Origin: an uncultured Porphyromonadaceae bacterium
Lineage (GTDB): Bacteria > Bacteroidota > Bacteroidia > Bacteroidales > UBA11471
DNA length: 64,000 nucleotides
Assembly (NCBI GenBank): GCA_900542765.1
Contig: UQOX01000005.1
Coordinates: 1-64,000, forward strand
Reading direction: 5' to 3'
Positions 1 to 8,723 of this stretch are shown piece by piece; position 1 is the first letter of the stretch, and every line of letters begins with the position of its first letter. The translations under genes were made by a program, and so were the position numbers. The notes beneath the pieces are model-generated. The model searched no databases. It was not told the DNA's origin and worked only from the letters and a program-made list of their open reading frames with translations.

Positions 1-95
1 TCAGTTTCCTGAGCAACAAAATCATGACACGCGCCACACTGCGCAAGATTCTTCCTGCCAGGATTTCTATCTGAAAATTCTTCTTCTCTTCATAA

Positions 96-129
96 AACGG
101 GGGTTGCCGCAGTAGCGGCAACCCCCGTT
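96..129 (-). terminator. Intrinsic terminator hairpin downstream of GH105 gene
   Basis: A perfect 15-bp stem (96-110 with 115-129) with a 4-nt loop lies 36 nt past the stop of the GH105 gene. It is followed by TTTT on the minus strand and by a T run on the plus strand, so it could work both ways. Confidence 0.75.
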
Positions 130-165
130 GCGTTTTTGGGGTGAGCGCGCCTCACGAGGCGGCTC

Positions 166-1320
166 TTATTTCATTTTGTAGATTTCGGTTCCGGCCATCA
201 GGAAGGCGCCCAAACCGAAGTCGTCGAAATCGGGTTCGCGGTCATATGTAACAGGCTGAGCCTCTTTGGGTTCCTTGCCCGAGCCCTGCACATAACCCAG
301 GAATCCGTTGGGGTGGAGACAATCTTTCACCATGGCATTCCAAGCCTTGTAGATGACGGGTTCATACTCGGCGGCGTCGAGCAGGCCGTTGTTCACGCCA
401 TAAGCCATTCCGTAGATGAACATGGCCGTACCTGTCAACTCCTTACCTCCGTAATTGTCGGGGTCGTGCAAGCTGACATTCCACAGGCCATCCTCCCGCT
501 GCACTTTCTTCAAGGCGCCGCACATGTCGACCAACATTTGAGTGTATTCCTGGCGATGAGGCTCATCGGCGGGCAAGAGTTCGAGCATGCGCACCATGGC
601 CACGACAATCCAACCGTTACCACGCGACCAGTAGCAATCTTCTCCGTTGGGCTCCTTGTAAGGAGGGTCGAAATCGCCATCACGCCACCACAGTTGGTCT
701 TCGGGATTATACAGTCCGTTGGCACCGTGACGGGTCTTGGTGTAATTATACATCTCATAAGCCCGCTCATAGTAGGCCGTGTCACCGGTTATGTTCCCCA
801 ACTGGGCGAATATGGGCATGGCCATCTGCACGGCATCGATCCAGTGCCAGTCGTCGATTTTGTCGGTCACCATCATCGAGTCGATAGAGGTCTTGATGTT
901 GGTGATGTAACGTTCGGGTTTTTCGGGGTCGAGTTGATAGAGATAGAGATAAGCCTGACCGGCACACTGGTTGTCGGCATTGCGGGTTTTCCAGCCGTTC
1001 TTGGTGCTGCGCAATTTCCAGTCGTGCTTGTTTCCCCACTCCAACATATAGTCGAGATAGCGTTGTTGGGGGTCGATTTCCCACAAGTCGATAAGACCTT
1101 CGTAATAATAAGCACGAGTCCACACGTTGGTCTCATAGTTGCGTTTGCGCGAGGGATAGGGAATGGCCTCTCCGGGGTCGCTCCACTTCTCCATAAAATA
1201 ATCGTTGGCCAAACGAAGGGATTTCAATACATCTTCTTTCTCAGGTTTCTGGGTCGACGGTGTTTCGGCGCAACCGGCAAGAAACAATACGCCCAAGAAA
1301 AGGACAGACAGTTTTTTCAT
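166..1320 (-). CDS. GH88/GH105-type unsaturated rhamnogalacturonyl hydrolase, lipoprotein
   Basis: Predicted to hydrolyse the unsaturated galacturonyl residue from pectin oligosaccharides left by pectate or rhamnogalacturonan lyases (YteR/YesR family). It has 384 residues, normal for GH105. The N-terminus is a lipoprotein signal with lipobox LAGC (Cys17), so it is probably membrane-anchored facing the periplasm or surface. The core has the family look of an (alpha/alpha)6 barrel: the segment DWHWIDAVQMAMP (about 157-169) carries the likely catalytic Asp, and YWSRGNGW (about 231-238) is a typical GH105/88 signature. It is transcribed away from the SDR gene. Two GH28 genes lie 3-7 kb away, which fits pectin use. 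GH88 versus GH105 cannot be settled by eye; GH105 is favoured. Confidence 0.85.
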   Translation of the reverse strand: MKKLSVLFLGVLFLAGCAETPSTQKPEKEDVLKSLRLANDYFMEKWSDPGEAIPYPSRKRNYETNVWTRAYYYEGLIDLWEIDPQQRYLDYMLEWGNKHDWKLRSTKNGWKTRNADNQCAGQAYLYLYQLDPEKPERYITNIKTSIDSMMVTDKIDDWHWIDAVQMAMPIFAQLGNITGDTAYYERAYEMYNYTKTRHGANGLYNPEDQLWWRDGDFDPPYKEPNGEDCYWSRGNGWIVVAMVRMLELLPADEPHRQEYTQMLVDMCGALKKVQREDGLWNVSLHDPDNYGGKELTGTAMFIYGMAYGVNNGLLDAAEYEPVIYKAWNAMVKDCLHPNGFLGYVQGSGKEPKEAQPVTYDREPDFDDFGLGAFLMAGTEIYKMK

Positions 1321-1509
1321 CGGTTCTTGTTTTTAATGGTTATTCTTTTCATGGTTTTGTACTTTCGCCAAGAATCGGATTTGAAGCATGGCTTCCATCG
1401 CGAATTCCTTATGGGGTGTAAAATTAATCTATTCTTTTGATTTATTACACTATATCTTGCTTTTTATTCCCGGCCGAAGTAAAATTGCAAGAAAAACAGA
1501 AACTTTTTT

Positions 1510-1517
1510 TACTTTTG
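1510..1517 (+). promoter_or_regulatory. Bacteroidetes -7 element for SDR gene
   Basis: TACTTTTG matches TAnnTTTG about 58 nt before the chosen SDR start. A weak TTG at 1485-1487 is the only -33 candidate (22-nt spacer). The rest of the 255-bp divergent region shows nothing clear. Confidence 0.45.
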
Positions 1518-1575
1518 CCGATACAATGACGGCTATCAAAATCGGGGTCGCCGTTCTCCTAAAAAGTTGTGTATC

Positions 1576-2427
1576 ATGGCAGACAATTATCTCGAAAAGA
1601 AATTTGAAGAGTATGCCGCCCAGAAATCGGCCGGAAAAACAAAAAAAATCACACAATCGGGTCCGCGACCGGGCCACATCGAGGTGAAGTTCGCCCCCCG
1701 ACGGGTATTCATCACCGGCGGAGCCTCGGGAATAGGCCAGGCTGTGGTGAAGGCTTTTCGCAAGGCCGGCTGCCATGTGGCCTTTTGTGACAACGACCGC
1801 AAAAAGGGAGCCCTTACGGCACAGAAAACCGGTGCGAGATTTTACCCGGTCGATGTATGCGACGTCCAGGCTCTGGAAGCCTGCATGCAAGACCTTTTCA
1901 CGACATGGGGTGACCTCGACATTATTATCAACAACGTCGGCATCAGCAGCTTTTCGCCACTGGCCGAAACATCGGTTGAGGAGTTTGACCGCATCTTGGC
2001 CACCAACCTACGACCGGTATTCATCACATCTCGCGCCTTGGCACGCCATCGCCAAGTACTTCCGCAGCCCAACACCTATGGACGCATCGTCAACATCACA
2101 TCGACCCGTTACCTCATGAGTGAACCGGGCTGCGAAGGATATGCGGCCTCGAAAGGGGGCATCTACTCCCTCACCCATGCCCTCGCACTATCATTGGCAC
2201 CCCAGCACATCACGGTCAACTCCATCGCTCCGGGCTGGATCGAAAACAACAATTACGAGATATTACGCCCCGAAGATCATGAACAGCACCCGTCGGGACG
2301 GGTAGGTTGTCCCGAAGACATTGCCCGTATGTGCCTGTTTCTCTGCATGGAAGAAAACGACTTCATCAATGGAGAAAACATCACTATCGACGGTGGCATG
2401 ACAAGAAAGATGATTTACGAAGAATAA
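1576..2427 (+). CDS. SDR-family NAD(P)-dependent oxidoreductase
   Basis: A classical short-chain dehydrogenase/reductase. From ATG 1576 it has 283 residues; an in-frame TTG lies 9 nt upstream, but ATG is preferred. About 43 N-terminal residues (MADNYLEKKFEEY...) precede the Rossmann fold, an extension longer than in most SDRs. The cofactor motif TGGASGIG is at about 47-54, NNVG replaces the usual NNAG near 122, and the catalytic Ser and the YAASK (YxxxK) motif are present near 180-195, so it should be active. The C-terminal INGENITIDGG is typical of FabG-like SDRs. Its position beside pectin genes might suggest a sugar-acid reductase, but nothing in the sequence fixes the substrate. The next gene follows after 20 nt, so they may share a transcript. 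Confidence 0.85.
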   Translation: MADNYLEKKFEEYAAQKSAGKTKKITQSGPRPGHIEVKFAPRRVFITGGASGIGQAVVKAFRKAGCHVAFCDNDRKKGALTAQKTGARFYPVDVCDVQALEACMQDLFTTWGDLDIIINNVGISSFSPLAETSVEEFDRILATNLRPVFITSRALARHRQVLPQPNTYGRIVNITSTRYLMSEPGCEGYAASKGGIYSLTHALALSLAPQHITVNSIAPGWIENNNYEILRPEDHEQHPSGRVGCPEDIARMCLFLCMEENDFINGENITIDGGMTRKMIYEE

Positions 2428-2447
2428 ATCCGATCCTGCATAATTCC

Positions 2448-2894
2448 ATGAATATTCGTAAAATTACGTCGGACAAGAAACAATTCCTCGGTTTACTTTT
2501 ATTGGCCGATGAACAGGAATCGATGATAGACCGATACATCGACCGGGGAGAAATGTTCGTTCTCGACGATGGCGGGACAAAAGCCGTCGCCGTCGTAACC
2601 GATGAGGGAAACGGGTGCTGCGAACTGAAAAACATGGCCGTCGCGCCGGAATGTCATCGTCAGGGATATGGAAAGGCTTTGCTCTCATTCCTCCTCTCCT
2701 ATTACAAAGGAAGATTCCGTCAAATCATTGTCGGTACGGGAGAAACACCGCGACACCGGGCATTTTACGAACATTGCGGATTTACGTTTTCTCATCGGGT
2801 CGAAGGTTTTTTCACCCGACACTACGACCACCCGATCATCGATGACGGAGTCTTACTGGAAGATATGATTTACTATAAACAAGATATATTATGA
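2448..2894 (+). CDS. GNAT-family N-acetyltransferase
   Basis: A 148-residue single-domain Gcn5-related acetyltransferase. The acetyl-CoA loop reads RQGYGKALLSFLL (about 73-85), after the beta4 strand CELKNMAVAP, and the late FYEHCGF motif is the usual GNAT motif B. The open frame continues upstream over the SDR gene, but the GNAT fold begins at ATG 2448. Its stop overlaps the next start by 4 nt (ATGA), which implies translational coupling to the tandem GNAT gene. The acceptor substrate is unknown. Confidence 0.85.
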   Translation: MNIRKITSDKKQFLGLLLLADEQESMIDRYIDRGEMFVLDDGGTKAVAVVTDEGNGCCELKNMAVAPECHRQGYGKALLSFLLSYYKGRFRQIIVGTGETPRHRAFYEHCGFTFSHRVEGFFTRHYDHPIIDDGVLLEDMIYYKQDIL

Positions 2895-3793
2895 TTACCA
2901 TCATTCCCGAAAGAACTCCCGCTCTTATCGAAACATTGACCCGGCTGTGGGAAAAATCGGTACAAGCCAGTCATCACTTTCTCTCCGAATCGGATATTCG
3001 CCGACTTATCCCTTTTGTCAAAGAAGGTCTCACCCAAATAGAAACGCTCATTGTTTCCTGTGTCGAAGAGCGAATATCGGCTTTTATGGGCATGGGAAAC
3101 AACAAAATAGAGATGCTCTTTGTCTCCCCTGAATTTTTCGGACACGGTATTGGTACAGAGTTGATCTCCTTCGCACTCGAAAAACTCCATGTGAAATATG
3201 TCGATGTCAATGAGCAGAATGTCAAAGCCGCTACATTCTATCGGAATAAGGGTTTTACCATTATCAGCCGAGACGATACCGACGGACAAGGTATGCCGTT
3301 TCCCATACTCCACCTGCAATATACGCCATATACTTTCCGCACGGCTACCGTCAATGATATTCCTGAAATAGACAGACTATTCAGAGAAACCGTACTCGCC
3401 GTAAATCGTCGCGACTACACCCAAGAGGAGGTAGAAGACTGGGCCTCATGCAGTACTGCTGAACATTTGGAAGAACTTATCTCCAATCTGTATTTCATCG
3501 TGGCCCTCGACGTCGACAAACGCATCGTGGGTATAGCATCGCTCCGCAACGACGGATATTTACACTCCATGTTCGTACACAAAGATTTTCAACGCCGAAA
3601 TATTGCAACACTCCTCCTAAACGAAATCGAACGATACGCCCGTATGCACGGTATATACAGCCTCACATCGGAGGTAAGTCTTACCGCACGACCGTTTTTC
3701 GAACGTAAAGGTTATCAAGTAAAATCGGCACAACAACGAAAAGCCAATAAATTATATATGAGCAATTTCCTTATGGAAAAACATCTCACATAA
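2891..3793 (+). CDS. Tandem GNAT fusion protein (YjaB-like plus YafP-like domains)
   Basis: 300 residues with two complete acetyltransferase domains. The N-terminal half (about 1-145) resembles E. coli YjaB: an early SVQASHHFL segment, then MLFVSPEFFGHGIGTELI, DVNEQNVKAATFY and a final PFPILHLQY. The C-terminal half (about 146-300) resembles YafP: YTQEEVEDWAS, MFVHKDFQRRNIATLLL and SLTARPFFERKGY. In E. coli these are separate proteins. Both acetyl-CoA loops look usable (GHGIG is canonical; QRRNIA departs from RxxGxG). The overlap with the upstream GNAT gene suggests one transcript. The substrates are not known. Confidence 0.85.
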   Translation: MITIIPERTPALIETLTRLWEKSVQASHHFLSESDIRRLIPFVKEGLTQIETLIVSCVEERISAFMGMGNNKIEMLFVSPEFFGHGIGTELISFALEKLHVKYVDVNEQNVKAATFYRNKGFTIISRDDTDGQGMPFPILHLQYTPYTFRTATVNDIPEIDRLFRETVLAVNRRDYTQEEVEDWASCSTAEHLEELISNLYFIVALDVDKRIVGIASLRNDGYLHSMFVHKDFQRRNIATLLLNEIERYARMHGIYSLTSEVSLTARPFFERKGYQVKSAQQRKANKLYMSNFLMEKHLT

Positions 3794-3810
3794 CCAGAGG
3801 TATTCTTATA

Positions 3811-4344
3811 ATGGAGATTACAATCAGGCAAGAAGAGAAACGGGACTATACCACTGTGTACAATCTCATAAAAGCGGCTTTTGCAAATACGCAAGAGAGC
3901 GACCATAGAGAGCATCTTCTGGTGGAACGTCTGCGCCGATCGGACGCGTTCATTCCCGAACTCTCTTTGGTTGCCGAAACGCAGAACGGAACAATCGTAG
4001 GGTATATCCTTCTGACAAAAGTCGAAATCGCATTGGCCGAGAAAAAGGTACTATCACTGGGATTAGCTCCGGTCGCCGTTTTGCCGGAATACCAAAACCG
4101 GGGAATAGGAAGCGCCTTGATAAAAGAGACCCACAATCGCGCCGTAGCAGCAGGCTATCATTCGGTTGTCTTACTCGGGCATAAAGACTATTATCCGAGA
4201 TTCGGTTACAAAAAAGCGATCGACTACGATATACGTTTTCCTTTTGACGTCCCGCCCGAATTTTATATGGTCAAAGAGCTGGTTACAAACAGTTTAAACG
4301 AAGTACACGGCGTTGTACAATACGCCCCGGAATTTACGGAATAG
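3811..4344 (+). CDS. GNAT-family N-acetyltransferase, YhbS-like
   Basis: 177 residues. The acetyl-CoA loop is YQNRGIGSALIK (about 94-105), preceded by the LGLAPVAVLPE strand. The later segment VVLLGHKDYYPRFGY is typical of the YhbS group. It starts 17 nt after the tandem GNAT gene and is probably the last gene of that run, because terminator-like hairpins follow. The acceptor is unknown. Confidence 0.85.
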   Translation: MEITIRQEEKRDYTTVYNLIKAAFANTQESDHREHLLVERLRRSDAFIPELSLVAETQNGTIVGYILLTKVEIALAEKKVLSLGLAPVAVLPEYQNRGIGSALIKETHNRAVAAGYHSVVLLGHKDYYPRFGYKKAIDYDIRFPFDVPPEFYMVKELVTNSLNEVHGVVQYAPEFTE

Positions 4345-4434
4345 GCTCAAAAAAATCACAAAAACATATCTATTAATTTTTAAAAGAAAATATCAAAGAC
4401 AATATTCGGAAGAATAACGACAAGCCGACCTCTT

Positions 4435-4450
4435 GGCCGATCGGCCTTTT
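4435..4450 (+). terminator. Possible terminator after GNAT cluster
   Basis: The 12-nt palindrome GGCCGATCGGCC (4435-4446) is followed by TTTT. A slightly larger fold pairs 4424-4428 with 4441-4445. It is short but well placed after the last GNAT gene. Confidence 0.4.
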
Positions 4451-4463
4451 ATCGTAAACAACA

Positions 4464-4508
4464 ATATGGGCAGATAGGCGAGTGGAAAAATCGCCTATCT
4501 GCCCATAT
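4464..4508. terminator. Perfect 18-bp inverted repeat between convergent genes
   Basis: 4464-4481 is the exact reverse complement of 4491-4508, with a 9-nt loop. It sits 22 nt past the stop of the minus-strand GH28 gene. There is no clear T tract on either side, so it may act as a 3'-end stabiliser rather than a classic terminator. Confidence 0.55.
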
Positions 4509-4529
4509 ACCTTCTCCTCTATGACCCTA

Positions 4530-6098
4530 TCAGAGAGAAACAGACTCCCTGTCGGTTACTTCGGCATATTTCTTTCCATTAACGACAACATCGGTCGCAT
4601 TTTCTATTTGGAGGGCAACACCTTCTGTTTCTACATCGAGACCTTCTATTTCGATTCCGTCGACACGGCTTATAGCCACGCCTTTCCGGGCATCGGTTAC
4701 AACCATATTTTTCACGGTAATATTCCGGACAGGCATTTCGGGCAACCCGTTAAATCCGGCGGCACGCCCGGCTCCCTTGCAATATACATCAGAGATATGT
4801 ATATCCTTAAACAACGGCGTTCCTTCATCGACAGGAGGAATCTCGGCATTCTTGGCTCCGCCTCCCATATAATACAGGTCAAAGGTCAACGCATCGCCCG
4901 ATATGTTAATCATATTGATGTTGTCGATATAGATATTCTCTACGACACCACCCCGTCCACGAGCACTCTTAAAGCGCAAGCCCGTATCGGTACCGACAAA
5001 CGAACAGCCCGACACATAGACGTTTTTTACGCCACCCGACATCTCGCTGCCGATGACAAAACCGCCGTGGCCATGCAACACGACATTGTCTTTGACAATG
5101 ACATTCTCGCAGGGCTCTCCACGAAGGCGACCTTCCTCGTCACGTCCCGACTTCAAGCAGATGGCATCGTCACCGGCATCGAACAGGCAGTTGGTGACGA
5201 GCACATTTTTGCAAGACTCCACATCGAGGGCATCGCCATTTTGCGAATACCAGGGATTGAATACCTTCACGTCGTTCACAATCAACGATTCGCAAGAAAG
5301 CGGGTGAATGCACCATGCGGGTGAATTTTTGAACGTCACCCCTTCCAAGAGCACTTTTTTACACTTTCTGATACTTACCAACACAGGACGCAACCAACCG
5401 CGCATCTCATTCCATTCGGCGTCGCTTATCGACCCGGCAGCACGGGTCTTCAACAACTCAGCCGCCTTCATCGAGTTGACGTCGGGATACCAAATTTTTC
5501 CATCGGAATCGACTCCCCCTCCCGATTTCAGCAGGTCTTTCCATTGACGCTCGGTCATTTTCATCTTTTTCACAGGGCGCCACTCGTCACCGGCACCGTC
5601 GAAGACCCCTTCGCCCGTGATGGCAATATTCTCGGCATCAAGCGCCGAAATAGGCGATTGGCAACGTTTCTCGCTGCGGCCTTCAAAAGAGGTGGCTATA
5701 ATTGGATAGAGGCTGTAATCGCTGCTGAATGTCACCAAAGCATTCCGCTCGGCATAAAGGTTGACATTGCTCTGCAACACAATGGGACCGGTAAGCCACA
5801 AGCCGGCCGGTATAACCACCGTACCGCCGCCTTTTTCGTGCACCGAACGAATGGCCGCATTGATAGCTTCGGTACAAAGCACACGCCCGCCTTCCTCAGC
5901 GCCAAAATCACAAATGTTCACCCGATAATCGGGGAAAACAGGACGTTGCACCTCGGGCATTGCAAAAGGGAGGTTCTCATACACCCCTCCCGATACCGCA
6001 TCTCCCTGCGGAGTCTGAGGGACCGTGACACACGAAGTGGCTGCCAGCAAAGTGCCCGCCACAGAAACAATCAAGCTCTTTTTCAAAATAGAATACAT
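4530..6098 (-). CDS. GH28 polygalacturonase-family lipoprotein
   Basis: A 522-residue glycoside hydrolase family 28 protein. GH28 enzymes hydrolyse alpha-1,4-galacturonosyl bonds in pectin using a right-handed beta-helix. The frame stays open 555 nt further upstream, but ATG 6098 gives a good signal peptide with lipobox AATSC, so it is chosen. GH28 landmarks in order: SQNGDALDVES (Asp of the NxD motif), DAGDDAICLKSGRD (paired Asp of GDD), LHGHGGFVIGSE (catalytic His region) and LRFKSARGRGG (the RxK substrate motif). All key residues are present. It is divergent from the second GH28 gene and shares a 610-bp regulatory region with it. Exo or endo action, or rhamnogalacturonan specificity, cannot be told. 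Confidence 0.9.
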   Translation of the reverse strand: MYSILKKSLIVSVAGTLLAATSCVTVPQTPQGDAVSGGVYENLPFAMPEVQRPVFPDYRVNICDFGAEEGGRVLCTEAINAAIRSVHEKGGGTVVIPAGLWLTGPIVLQSNVNLYAERNALVTFSSDYSLYPIIATSFEGRSEKRCQSPISALDAENIAITGEGVFDGAGDEWRPVKKMKMTERQWKDLLKSGGGVDSDGKIWYPDVNSMKAAELLKTRAAGSISDAEWNEMRGWLRPVLVSIRKCKKVLLEGVTFKNSPAWCIHPLSCESLIVNDVKVFNPWYSQNGDALDVESCKNVLVTNCLFDAGDDAICLKSGRDEEGRLRGEPCENVIVKDNVVLHGHGGFVIGSEMSGGVKNVYVSGCSFVGTDTGLRFKSARGRGGVVENIYIDNINMINISGDALTFDLYYMGGGAKNAEIPPVDEGTPLFKDIHISDVYCKGAGRAAGFNGLPEMPVRNITVKNMVVTDARKGVAISRVDGIEIEGLDVETEGVALQIENATDVVVNGKKYAEVTDRESVSL

Positions 6099-6708
6099 CT
6101 TGTCTGGGTTTATTGTTTTACAGTTTTTCTTGCAAGAATATTTAATTCCTCGGACTTTGCCTATCGGCAGGTGCCGACAATCGTCCGACGGGCAAGTACG
6201 GCTCTCGTCGCATCGGACAGGTCCTCGATATGAAATTTTTATATATGATTGCCAATCGCGCCAAAGGTTTAAATGGTTTTCAAAATTAGGGTAAAATTTC
6301 TTCAAACAGGGGGAATAATCAGTGATAAACGTGCACTTTTTCGTCCATCGGGTCGATATAGCGCATAATTTGGGCAAAAAATCGGTTTTTCTGTTCACCG
6401 CTCCCACCTCACGGCTCGACACGACAACAACAGCGGCCGACCTCTTGCCACAAGTTCTTCCGGGTAAGGCGTCGGAGGAAACCGACATATCCAGCCCTAT
6501 TCCCAGACAGGAGCGCTTCTGACGGGCGGGGAGATTGAATACCCCGGGAGAGTGCCGGGCAAAAACTCGTGACATAAAACGTCGCCATAAAATTAAAGTA
6601 GAGCAAAGAGGGTTTATTGTCAGGAAAATCACTATATTTGTAAACACAGCCATATAGCCCTATCCGCACAAACAGAAACAAAAAATTCAACCATAAATCA
6701 CACGTACC
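6099..6708. other. Divergent intergenic region between the two GH28 genes
   Basis: 610 bp without a convincing gene. On the plus strand TATATTTG (6633-6640) is a good -7 element for the downstream GH28 gene. On the minus strand TAATTTTG (6281-6288) could be the -7 for the other GH28 gene, leaving a leader of about 180 nt. No clear -33 partner is seen for either. The long minus-strand open frame here shows no protein-like features. Confidence 0.5.
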
Positions 6709-8106
6709 ATGACACATCTCAACCGTCTCCTGGTAGCCGCCGTGCTACTGCTTGCCCCCCTCACGGGGCTGGCATCGAGCGATGCCGAACGAATCGCCAA
6801 ACGCGATGCCATCTTGGCTCAAATCACCGGCGCCACAATGCCACAAAAGACATTAAGCATCACGGCCTTTGGCGCCAAAGGCGATGGCAAGAAAGACTGC
6901 AAGCCGGCCTTTGACAAAGCCATGAAACGCGCCGCCCGGCAAGGCGGAGCCCGCATCGTCGTACCGGCCGGGGAATACCTGCTCAACGGGCCCATACATT
7001 TTGTGAGCAACGTGTGCCTCGAACTGCAAGAGGGCGCCACGTTGAAATTCTCGCCCGAGCCCCGTTACTACCTGCCTCTGGTAAAAACCAGCTGGGAAGG
7101 AACCTTCTTGCAAAATTACAGCCCGTTCATCTACGGATACCAACTCGAAAATGTCTCCATCGTAGGGAAAGGAACGATAGACGGCAACGCGGCAACGACC
7201 TTCTCGACCTGGAAGAACAAGCAAAGGGAAGGACAGCAGCTGACCCGCGACGTGAATCACAACGAGACACCTGTCGAGGAACGGAACTTCGGCGAGGGTT
7301 TCTATTTGCGTCCGCAACTGATACAGTTCTTCGACTGCAAGAACATCACCATCGAAGGGGTGTTCATCACCAACGCCCCATTCTGGTGCATTCACCTGCT
7401 GAAATCGGAAAACATCATCTGCCGGGGTATCCGCTACGATGCCAAGTTGGTAAACAATGACGGCATCGACCCCGAATACAGCCGCAACCTGCTCATCGAA
7501 AATATCGAGTTCAACAACGGCGACGACAACGTCGCCATCAAATGCGGACGCGACAACGACGGCTGGAAGACCAACCGGCCTTCGGAAAACATCATCATTC
7601 GCAACTGCAAATTCAAAGGTCTGCACGGCGTGGTGCTCGGCAGCGAGATGTCGTCGGGCGTGCAAAACGTCTTTATCGAAGATTGCACCTACGGAGGCTA
7701 TTGCAAACGGGGCATCTACATGAAGACCAACCCCGACCGCGGTGGATTCCTGCGCAACATCTATGTCAACAACTGCACCTTCGGCGAAGTGGAAGACCTC
7801 TTCTATGTAACCTCGATGTATGGCGGGGAAGGCATGGACAACAACCACTTCACCGAAGTGTCCGACATCTATGTAAAAGATTTGCGCTGCAAAGCGGCAT
7901 CGGCCGCCGCACTGGTGCTGCAAGGCACCACGGCCAAGCCCATACGCAACGTATATTTCGAAAACGTGAATGTCGACAAAGCCGGCATCGGGCTGAGTTT
8001 CTCCAACACCGAAAGCATCAGCATCAAGAATTGCAACCTGGGCGGCTATGTAGGCGTACCCTCCACGGCCAGTCAAAAAGACAAATTGTTCGACAAAGAC
8101 AAATAA
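6709..8106 (+). CDS. GH28 polygalacturonase-family protein, secreted
   Basis: 465 residues with a Sec signal (MTHLNRLLVAAVLLLAPLTG, then LASS). Landmarks of the beta-helix active site: LVNNDGIDPE, FNNGDDNVAIKCGRD, LHGVVLGSEMSSG and IYMKTNPDRGG, matching NxD, GDD, HG and RxK-like motifs. The N-terminal FGAKGDGKKDC with the PAGEYLLNGPI segment is the usual GH28/pectate-lyase-superfamily entry. Unlike the divergent paralogue it has no lipobox, so it may be freely periplasmic. The two enzymes probably act together on homogalacturonan or rhamnogalacturonan oligomers. No SusC/SusD pair is visible in the window. Confidence 0.9.
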   Translation: MTHLNRLLVAAVLLLAPLTGLASSDAERIAKRDAILAQITGATMPQKTLSITAFGAKGDGKKDCKPAFDKAMKRAARQGGARIVVPAGEYLLNGPIHFVSNVCLELQEGATLKFSPEPRYYLPLVKTSWEGTFLQNYSPFIYGYQLENVSIVGKGTIDGNAATTFSTWKNKQREGQQLTRDVNHNETPVEERNFGEGFYLRPQLIQFFDCKNITIEGVFITNAPFWCIHLLKSENIICRGIRYDAKLVNNDGIDPEYSRNLLIENIEFNNGDDNVAIKCGRDNDGWKTNRPSENIIIRNCKFKGLHGVVLGSEMSSGVQNVFIEDCTYGGYCKRGIYMKTNPDRGGFLRNIYVNNCTFGEVEDLFYVTSMYGGEGMDNNHFTEVSDIYVKDLRCKAASAAALVLQGTTAKPIRNVYFENVNVDKAGIGLSFSNTESISIKNCNLGGYVGVPSTASQKDKLFDKDK

Positions 8107-8166
8107 CAGTTCACCCTACCCGGGAACAGGAAGGAGTATCGCCTATCCCCGGCAAAGGGCAACTAT

Positions 8167-8205
8167 AAAAGAACAGGCGGCACCGAGAGTGCCGCCTGTT
8201 CTTTT
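8167..8205. terminator. Bidirectional terminator between GH28 and msrC
   Basis: A perfect 17-bp stem (8167-8183 with 8189-8205) with a 5-nt loop. A runs and T runs flank it on both sides, serving the convergent genes ending at 8106 and 8220. Confidence 0.85.
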
Positions 8206-8219
8206 ATTCAACAGAGACT

Positions 8220-8714
8220 CTAATAGAGCGTGCGGGAAAGAATGGCGGCCAACTGTTCGAGGTAACAGCGGTCGGTGTCGTCGAAGGTGGCATAATGCTC
8301 GCTGTCGATGTCGAGCACACTGCGCACCTCGGGGTTCTCGCCGGCCGAGAAAATCGGGACGACAATCTCGGAACGCGACAGCGAACTGCACGCTATGTGT
8401 CCCGGGAACTGCTCGACATCGGGCACGACAACCGTCTGCCCCTGCGCCCAGGCCGTGCCGCACACGCCGCGGCCGTGCTTTATGCGATAGCAGGCCACGC
8501 TGCCCTGGAACGGGCCCAGCACAAGCTCATTGCCCTTGACCCGATAGAAGCCGACCCAGAAAAAGCCGAAAGCCTCTCGCAACGCCGCCGAGGCATTGGC
8601 CATGACACTTATCTCGTCGTCAATACCCTCGACTAGCACCTCGAACTGCCGAAGAAACTCCCTGTAACGCTCGGCCTTGGTCAGCTCCGAAGATAACGCA
8701 AAACTCTGTTCCAT
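8220..8714 (-). CDS. msrC: Free methionine-R-sulfoxide reductase (GAF domain)
   Basis: Reduces free methionine-(R)-sulfoxide, an oxidative-damage repair role. 164 residues forming one GAF domain, the usual size for fRMsr. The conserved cysteines are in VACYRIKHGRGVCGTAW and PGHIACSS, followed by SEIVVPIFS and LDIDSEHYATFDD, close to E. coli YebR/MsrC. An upstream in-frame start at 8777 would lie beyond the promoter, so ATG 8714 is chosen. The promoter places transcription only a few nt before this ATG, so the mRNA may be leaderless. Confidence 0.9.
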   Translation of the reverse strand: MEQSFALSSELTKAERYREFLRQFEVLVEGIDDEISVMANASAALREAFGFFWVGFYRVKGNELVLGPFQGSVACYRIKHGRGVCGTAWAQGQTVVVPDVEQFPGHIACSSLSRSEIVVPIFSAGENPEVRSVLDIDSEHYATFDDTDRCYLEQLAAILSRTLY

Positions 8715-8723
8715 AATCAAAGT

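Noticed and set aside
4482..5324. 280-codon plus-strand open frame inside the GH28 gene
   Set aside because: The GH28 active-site motifs on the minus strand explain this DNA; the plus frame is a shadow.
6099..6653. 185-codon upstream extension of the minus-strand GH28 gene
   Set aside because: It would place the signal peptide inside the protein. The segment shows no protein-like pattern and carries promoter-like boxes.
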